NCBI RefSeq assembly: GCF_027925525.1
Contig: NZ_BSDJ01000012.1
Location: 1 to 64,000 of the forward strand
DNA from: Paenibacillus tyrphae
Lineage (GTDB): Bacteria; Bacillota; Bacilli; Paenibacillales; NBRC-103111
Direction of reading: 5' to 3'
DNA: 64,000 nucleotides
In this document: piece after piece, positions 59,901-64,000 of the stretch
How the letters are laid out: each line of letters begins with the position of its first letter
Position numbering within the stretch: the first letter of the stretch is position 1
Notes under the pieces: generated by a model
Told to the model about the DNA's origin: nothing
Seen by the model: the letters and a program-made list of their open reading frames with translations, nothing else
Database searches by the model: none
Made by a program: the position numbers and the translations under genes

Positions 59901-59929
59901 AAAAAAACGCCCGAACTGCATTCGAGCGC
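59901..59929 (-). terminator. Terminator after hbs
   Basis: Minus-strand CGCTCGAA-tgcag-TTCGGGCG followed by seven T; a second small hairpin (GAGCCG/CGGCTC) lies just upstream. Confidence 0.82.
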
Positions 59930-59985
59930 CTTTTCGAGCCGACGACCGGCTCAAATTATGTAGAAAGCCTTAAAGCCACAAGAGC

Positions 59986-60258
59986 TTACTGGATTCCGTC
60001 TCTCAGCGCTTTGCCAGGTCTGAAGGCCGGGATTTTGCTGGAAGGAATTTCGATTTCTTCGCCGGTTTGCGGGTTGCGGCCTTTGCGGGCGGAACGCTCA
60101 CGAACTTCGAAGTTGCCGAATCCGACCAATTGTACCTTATCTCCGCTTTGAAGCGCCTCGGAAATAGCTTCGAATACGGCTTCAACCGCTTTGGTTGCGT
60201 CCTTTTTGGAGAGTTCCGTAGATTCCGCTACCTTATTGATCAAATCGGATTTATTCAT
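59986..60258 (-). CDS. hbs: DNA-binding protein HU, 90 aa
   Basis: A histone-like nucleoid protein. [20 protein letters not shown] opens the helical base; [25 protein letters not shown] forms the DNA-binding arm, with the Pro at its tip. ATG 60258 follows GGGGAGGTGAATCGC. The frame continues upstream to 60456 without meaning. hbs sits between spoIVA and mtrB as in B. subtilis, but separated from mtrB by several extra genes. Confidence 0.98.
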   Translation of the reverse strand: MNKSDLINKVAESTELSKKDATKAVEAVFEAISEALQSGDKVQLVGFGNFEVRERSARKGRNPQTGEEIEIPSSKIPAFRPGKALRDGIQ

Positions 60259-60361
60259 GCGATTCACCTCCCCCCGAAACAAACGAGTCCTGTTACTTTC
60301 TTTGTTAACCGTTTCGCCGAAAAATATACATTCGGAACGATGCAAAGGTGAAAGAAACAAC

Positions 60362-60367
60362 ATTATA
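60362..60367 (-). promoter_or_regulatory. Possible -10 element of the hbs promoter
   Basis: TATAAT on the minus strand (within TACTATAATG), about 104 bases before the hbs start. No clear -35 box at 17 bases; TTGAAA lies 20 bases away. Confidence 0.4.
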
Positions 60368-60404
60368 GTAATACACGCGTTAACCATTTTCAAGTGCAAA
60401 CACA

Positions 60405-60432
60405 AAAAATGCACCCTTCGGAGTGCATTTTT
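60405..60432 (-). terminator. Terminator after spoIVA
   Basis: Minus-strand AAAAATGCACTCC-gaag-GGGTGCATTTTTT, 21 bases past the spoIVA stop. Confidence 0.9.
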
Positions 60433-60452
60433 CACGAAAAATGAGAAGCATC

Positions 60453-61931
60453 TCACAAAATAATCGCAATGAGGCCGCCGGAGCCTTCGTTTATAATCCG
60501 TCCAAGCGTTTCCTGGAGCTTGTAGCGCGCGTTGTCCGGCATCATGGCCAGCTTGCCTTGAATGCCTTCGCGCACGATCGAGTGCAGCGACCGTCCGAAA
60601 ATATCGGACTCCCAGATTTTGAGCGGGTTGTCCTCGAAATCCTGCATCAGGTAGCGAACGAGCTCCTCGCTTTGTTTCTCTGTCCCGATAATTGGCGAGA
60701 ATTCCGACTCTACGTCGACGCGGATCATATGAATCGACGGTGCCGTCGCCTTAAGCCGCACGCCGAAGCGGGAGCCTTGCCGGATGAGCTCCGGTTCGTC
60801 GAGCGCCATCTCCGCGAGCGTCGGAGGAGCAATCCCGTAGCCGGTCGTCTTAACCATTTCGAGCGCTTCGGCGAAGTGATCGTACTCCCGCTTGGCATGC
60901 GTAAAATCCTGCATGAGCTGCAGCAGGTGATCCTTGCCGCGGATTTCCACGCCGACGACCTCCATAAGAATGCGGTCATACAGCTCGTCGGGCGCGTACA
61001 GATCGATTTCCGCAACCCCTTGCCCCATATTCATTCCGGCCAGCGCCGCTTTATCGATAAACTCGTATTCCTCGAAATGACTGACGACCCGATCCACGTC
61101 ACGGAGCCTGCGAATATCCTGTACCGTCTCGCGGACGGAGTTCTCGAAGCTGGAACGGAGCCAGTGGTTTTCCTCCAGCACCATGACCCAGCTTGGCAGG
61201 TTCACATTGACCTCGTGAACCGGGAATTCGTACAGCACTTCGCGAAGCACGGACATCATGTCGTCCTCGCTCATATTGGCAACGCTCATCGCCACGACCG
61301 GCACGTCGTGCTTCGCCTGCAGCTCGTTGCGCAGTTCAATCACGGCATCGCTCTGCGGACGGGTAGAGTTCACGATGACGATGAACGGCTTTCCGACTTC
61401 TTTCAGTTCGTTAATGATGCGCTCCTCCGCATCAACGTAGGAGGTACGCGGAATTTCGGCGATCGACCCGTCTGTCGTAATGACGACACCAAGCGTCGCA
61501 TGCTCTTGAATCACCTTTCGCGTGCCAATTTCCGCGGCCTCCTGGAACGGAATCGCTTCATCGAACCACGGCGTATTGATCATCCTCGGGCCGTTCTCAT
61601 CCTCATATCCTTTGGCGCCTTCGACAACATACCCGACGCAGTCGACCAGTCGAACGTTGACATTCAGTCCTTCAGCAACATGCAGCTGCACGGCATTATT
61701 CGGTACGAATTTCGGCTCCGTCGTCATAATCGTCCGTCCGGCGGCGCTTTGCGGCAATTCGTCGGTTGCCCGGATCCGGTCGGCTTCATTCTGGATGTTC
61801 GGCAGCACGATCGACTCCATAAAGCGCTTGATGAACGTTGATTTTCCCGTACGGACCGCTCCAACGACCCCCAGGTAAATATCCCCGCCAGTACGCTCTG
61901 CAATGTCCTTAAAGATATCCACTTTTTCCAA
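60453..61931 (-). CDS. spoIVA: Stage IV sporulation protein A (spore coat basement ATPase), 492 aa
   Basis: A cytoskeleton-like ATPase that polymerises on the forespore surface and recruits coat proteins. Walker A is [19 protein letters not shown] (residues 21-39); the GTPase-like [18 protein letters not shown] and [10 protein letters not shown] follow, and the C-terminal half contains a long helical middle domain. Start is TTG 61931 after AGGAGGG. Two candidate sigma-E promoters lie upstream. The protein is highly conserved, so the window comes from an endospore former. Confidence 0.98.
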   Translation of the reverse strand: MEKVDIFKDIAERTGGDIYLGVVGAVRTGKSTFIKRFMESIVLPNIQNEADRIRATDELPQSAAGRTIMTTEPKFVPNNAVQLHVAEGLNVNVRLVDCVGYVVEGAKGYEDENGPRMINTPWFDEAIPFQEAAEIGTRKVIQEHATLGVVITTDGSIAEIPRTSYVDAEERIINELKEVGKPFIVIVNSTRPQSDAVIELRNELQAKHDVPVVAMSVANMSEDDMMSVLREVLYEFPVHEVNVNLPSWVMVLEENHWLRSSFENSVRETVQDIRRLRDVDRVVSHFEEYEFIDKAALAGMNMGQGVAEIDLYAPDELYDRILMEVVGVEIRGKDHLLQLMQDFTHAKREYDHFAEALEMVKTTGYGIAPPTLAEMALDEPELIRQGSRFGVRLKATAPSIHMIRVDVESEFSPIIGTEKQSEELVRYLMQDFEDNPLKIWESDIFGRSLHSIVREGIQGKLAMMPDNARYKLQETLGRIINEGSGGLIAIIL

Positions 61932-61990
61932 TGAGAATCCCTCCTACAGGTTGTTTAAGACGAAACTCGTACACGCTTTGGACTAGTACA

Positions 61991-62018
61991 AATATATGTA
62001 CGGCGGTTCAAAATATGA
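61991..62018 (-). promoter_or_regulatory. Candidate sigma-E promoter, proximal
   Basis: TCATATTT (62011-62018), 12-base spacer, CATATATT (61991-61998) on the minus strand. Resembles sigma-E -35 KMATATTT and -10 CATACANT; the spacer is shorter than the usual 14-15. Confidence 0.4.
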
Positions 62019-62098
62019 TGACAGGCGCAGAAATAATTTTCGCCGGAAATCCGGCTTTACCGTGTTCGCCGCTTGCGTCCTTAACTTCATCCCTGACA

Positions 62099-62128
62099 AA
62101 TATATGTAGGAGATTCTACGATTATTCT
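62099..62128 (-). promoter_or_regulatory. Candidate sigma-E promoter, distal
   Basis: AGAATAAT (62121-62128), 14-base spacer, CATATATT (62099-62106) on the minus strand. The -10 area repeats the proximal one exactly over TACATATATTTGT (61988-62000 and 62096-62108). Confidence 0.4.
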
Positions 62129-62140
62129 AGCTATGGCAAG

Positions 62141-62180
62141 AAAAAAACCTCTATCACCTTGGCTAGAAGGTTGATAGAGG
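62141..62180 (-). terminator. Terminator after the YphF-like gene
   Basis: Minus-strand CCTCTATCA ... TGATAGAGG with a 15-base loop and seven T, six bases past the stop; it isolates spoIVA transcription. Confidence 0.9.
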
Positions 62181-62185
62181 CTAGA

Positions 62186-62911
62186 TTAGAACGATTCCGG
62201 AACGGGAACCGGCTTATTGTCTTTCCACATGTAAGCAAACGAGCGCGCAGGGATGAAATACGATTCCTGAACAAGCAGCGCGCGCAAATCCTGTTTGGCA
62301 TCAAGCTTGCTTTGAAGCTGTTTCTTATCGATAAGCCGCATTATTTCAGGCGCATAATCGATGGCGACCTGCCCCGATTCGCTCATCAGGAACGGAAGCT
62401 TTACCGAGCGCGTATACATGCTGGTCACTTCCAGAGGCTTCCGATTCAGCTTGGCGTAATCGATGGCGAAAAAGCCGGGAGCGACCGCTTCTCCCGTCGG
62501 CAGCGTGCCCGTCTTCGATTTGTAACGATCCACCTCCTGCTGCAGTTCGACCGTCTGCTGGAACGAAGGCAAATCCATCATCTTGACCGTCGGCTTCGTC
62601 TCCGCATCGATCAGAACGTAGGTCGCCGTCCCGCCGTTCTCGAACGCATTGGCCGGCACTTCGCTAAGGTAACGCCCTTTCAGCTTTTTGAAATCGATCG
62701 GATTTTGTTCATACAGCGGCGTGGTCGCCTCGAAGTTTTTGATTGGCAGCACACCGGTTTTCGCCTTATATTGATCGATCGCGTTCTGAACGACGATCAC
62801 ATACTCGCCGCTCGCGATCTGGTTCTCCTTGCGCATCTCCTTCGGATACATGCAGCCGCCGAGCAGCGTGCAGACCAGCAGCAAAGACGCCGCCTGCAGC
62901 CAACGCTTCAT
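62186..62911 (-). CDS. yphF: YphF-like lipoprotein, 241 aa
   Basis: The lipoprotein signal MKRWLQAASLLLVCTLLGGC places the lipid-modified Cys at about residue 20. The mature part has two similar segments: VVQNAIDQYKAKTGVLPI and LQQEVDRYKSKTGTLPTGE, a duplicated helix with KTGxLP. B. subtilis yphF, a lipoprotein gene, sits in the same place beside spoIVA; orthology rests on that position. ATG 62911 overlaps the ferredoxin TGA by one base (TGATG); AGGAGG precedes it. The frame continues to 63013 without support. Confidence 0.78.
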   Translation of the reverse strand: MKRWLQAASLLLVCTLLGGCMYPKEMRKENQIASGEYVIVVQNAIDQYKAKTGVLPIKNFEATTPLYEQNPIDFKKLKGRYLSEVPANAFENGGTATYVLIDAETKPTVKMMDLPSFQQTVELQQEVDRYKSKTGTLPTGEAVAPGFFAIDYAKLNRKPLEVTSMYTRSVKLPFLMSESGQVAIDYAPEIMRLIDKKQLQSKLDAKQDLRALLVQESYFIPARSFAYMWKDNKPVPVPESF

Positions 62912-63252
62912 CACCATTCCTCCTCCTGCTTTTCCAACTGCTTTCGTATAGCGCTCTTTAACGGATCCTCCGGCACGAGCACGGTAACAGGCCCGGTGAT
63001 TTTCGCCTGACAAGCGAGACGATAGCCGTCCTGCTGCAAGCCGCCAAGCTTCAGCTCCTCGTTGCGGTTCGGCTCAGCCAGCCCCGTGCCGGCATTCTCC
63101 GTCACGCGAACCTTGCACATCAGACAAGCCGCCTTGCCCCCGCACCGGGTACGGATATGCACGCGGGCGCGCCGTGCCGCGTCCAGAAGCGTCGTGCCGG
63201 GTCTTGCTTCAAACGTTTTGTTGTCAGGTAAAAAAGTGACTTTCGCAGCCAT
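62911..63252 (-). CDS. Plant-type 2Fe-2S ferredoxin, 113 aa
   Basis: An electron-transfer protein with cluster cysteines in TRCGGKAACLMCKVRV (C-x5-C-x2-C, about residues 37-46) and a fourth in GYRLACQA (about 80). The N-terminal beta-grasp FLPDNKTFEARPGTTLLDAARRARVHI is typical. A short charged tail (KQLEKQEEEW) ends it. It is translationally coupled to the lipoprotein. A second ferredoxin of similar type ends 650 bases upstream. Confidence 0.92.
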   Translation of the reverse strand: MAAKVTFLPDNKTFEARPGTTLLDAARRARVHIRTRCGGKAACLMCKVRVTENAGTGLAEPNRNEELKLGGLQQDGYRLACQAKITGPVTVLVPEDPLKSAIRKQLEKQEEEW

Positions 63253-63269
63253 ACGCGCCCTCCTTCCGG

Positions 63270-63884
63270 TTACCTAGTCGCTTTCGGGTCGAGCAGCGTA
63301 CGCAGCCTGTCGGAGAGCTCCCCGCTAAAGCGGTTGCGGGCCATCAAATCATCGAGAGCCAGCCTGTGACGCTCCGGCTCCTGGGCTTGGCACACTCTTG
63401 CAATCGCTTCGTAACGGTCCGGGCGGTCCCTCAGTACGTTAAACACCAGTTCGTGGGCCAGCGGCATTAGCCGGACGGTCTTTCCCTCGCTATACGGAAC
63501 AGCAAGCGCATGCGTCCGTGCCAAATACTCCGCTTCCACGCGATATTCGCTGTCCATCGCCCGTACCTCGAAGGCCCCGACCAGCTCCACCTTGACACCG
63601 TTCATCTCATAATGGCTTAGCATCGACCGGTAAATGGGCGTTTCGCTCTCCGTCTGCTCATCAGTCGCGTACCGCCGGAGTGCCATGTGCAAATCCTCCG
63701 CAGCACGCTGGTCAGCGTATAAATCCAAGTCCCGGGGTTGCGCGGCAAGCTGCACGCCTTGCAGCAGCAGTCCGGTGCTGCCGCCGACCAGCCATGTGGA
63801 GTCAGATCCCCGTGTATGTACTTCAAGCTCGAAAAAAATCTCCTTAAGCGGTTCCGGCACCGTGCCAAGTTGTTGAGTATTCAT
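63270..63884 (-). CDS. Nucleotidyltransferase-fold protein, 204 aa
   Basis: The fold is indicated by WLVGGSTGLLLQGV ... PRDLDLYAD (about 31-57), the GGS...DxD pattern of the nucleotidyltransferase superfamily (resembling AbiEii- or MNT-type domains), with a later acidic strand VKVELVGAFEV. The rest is helical. The third catalytic acidic residue is not certain. Its gene lies between two 2Fe-2S ferredoxin genes on the same strand with a fair ribosome-binding site (AGGATGATAAG). Function unknown. Confidence 0.72.
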   Translation of the reverse strand: MNTQQLGTVPEPLKEIFFELEVHTRGSDSTWLVGGSTGLLLQGVQLAAQPRDLDLYADQRAAEDLHMALRRYATDEQTESETPIYRSMLSHYEMNGVKVELVGAFEVRAMDSEYRVEAEYLARTHALAVPYSEGKTVRLMPLAHELVFNVLRDRPDRYEAIARVCQAQEPERHRLALDDLMARNRFSGELSDRLRTLLDPKATR

Positions 63885-63911
63885 CTTATCATCCTATGCT
63901 AAGCAAAATAG

Positions 63912-64000
63912 TCAAAAATAAGGCTTATGCGCAACCGCGATCGCGCCCTCGCTTTTTACTTTCGCCTGACAGCCTAACCGAAAGCCTTGCTCCAGCTCGT
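63912..64000 (-). CDS. 2Fe-2S ferredoxin, C-terminal end only (5' part beyond window)
   Basis: The last 28 codons of a minus-strand gene read ELEQGFRLGCQAKVKSEG then AIAVAHKPYF and TGA. RLGCQAKV matches RLACQAKI of the neighbouring ferredoxin, so this is a second, related ferredoxin. The remaining cysteines lie outside the window. Confidence 0.7.
   Translation of the reverse strand, partial: ELEQGFRLGCQAKVKSEGAIAVAHKPYF

Noticed and set aside
60423..61841. 472-codon plus-strand open frame opposite spoIVA
   Set aside because: Lies entirely antisense to an unmistakable spoIVA, has no domain and reads as low-quality His/Arg-rich sequence typical of a GC-driven shadow frame.
1..64000. CRISPR arrays, insertion sequences, prophage, toxin-antitoxin or restriction systems
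   Set aside because: No regularly spaced repeats, transposase or phage motifs were seen on either strand; the window is mostly housekeeping genes with gene order like B. subtilis.

Overview
The window is a chromosomal core segment of an endospore-forming, moderately high-GC Bacillales bacterium, most likely of the family Paenibacillaceae. Evidence for this: spoIVA, a ypjB-type sporulation gene, a GerMN lipoprotein, bacillithiol synthesis genes, an S-layer-homology protein, TRAP (MtrB) control of trp, and a gene order that tracks the Bacillus subtilis nth ... dinG ... cca ... dapB ... qcr ... trp ... aroC ... hepST ... mtrB ... hbs ... spoIVA block. I found no insertion sequence, prophage, CRISPR array or rRNA. 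One tRNA (Pro, GGG) is present. Almost all genes lie on the minus strand; only the phosphate-transport pair and ypjC are on the plus strand.

Layout. 1-14.6 kb: end of a dynamin-like GTPase gene, a small orphan gene, nth, then cell-envelope genes (SLH protein with nine C-terminal repeats, GerMN lipoprotein, N-acetylmuramoyl-L-alanine amidase), a compact FtsH-type protease with a membrane-anchored partner, a YpmB-like protein, MTA/SAH deaminase, and a DUF47-Pit phosphate pair. 14.6-28.1 kb (reading right to left, as transcribed): ypjD, TPR gene, dapB, mgsA, bshB1, bshA, cca, birA, terminator; then panB, panC, panD, TPR gene, dinG, rex, terminator. 28.3-37.9 kb: ypjC, ypjB, ypjA, the qcrABC menaquinol:cytochrome c reductase, ypiF, a stand-alone IDEAL protein, a gamma carbonic anhydrase-like protein, an unknown 375-residue protein, a histidine phosphatase and an ECF sigma/anti-sigma pair. 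38.2-49.7 kb: the aromatic supraoperon aroC-aroB-aroH-trpEDCFBA-hisC-tyrA, with a TRAP attenuator before trpE. 49.8-62 kb: a 54-residue orphan gene, cheR, ndk, hepT and futalosine-pathway genes (mqnA, ubiX, UbiA-type prenyltransferase) nested with menG and hepS, then mtrB, a PAP2 protein, a divergent HprK, tRNA-Pro, hbs and spoIVA. 62-64 kb: YphF-like lipoprotein, a 2Fe-2S ferredoxin, a nucleotidyltransferase-like protein and the end of a second ferredoxin.

The genes form linked circuits. Chorismate made by AroB/AroC feeds AroH/TyrA/HisC, TrpEDCFBA and MqnA. MqnA, UbiX, the prenyltransferase, MenG and HepS/HepT make menaquinone, which QcrABC oxidises. MtrB (TRAP) lies in the same window as its target, the trp leader.

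The main non-coding observations are: (1) a consensus sigma-A promoter carrying a perfect cre match, driving a predicted ~78-nt C-rich small RNA ending in a strong terminator, between tyrA and the ECF sigma gene; (2) a second, duplicated GAG/UAG tract laid over the trpE ribosome-binding site, in addition to the normal TRAP attenuator; (3) a ~217-bp imperfect inverted repeat between hepT and ndk that supplies the hepT stop codon; (4) possible tandem sigma-E promoters before spoIVA. All functional statements come from reading motifs and gene order; no database search was run.
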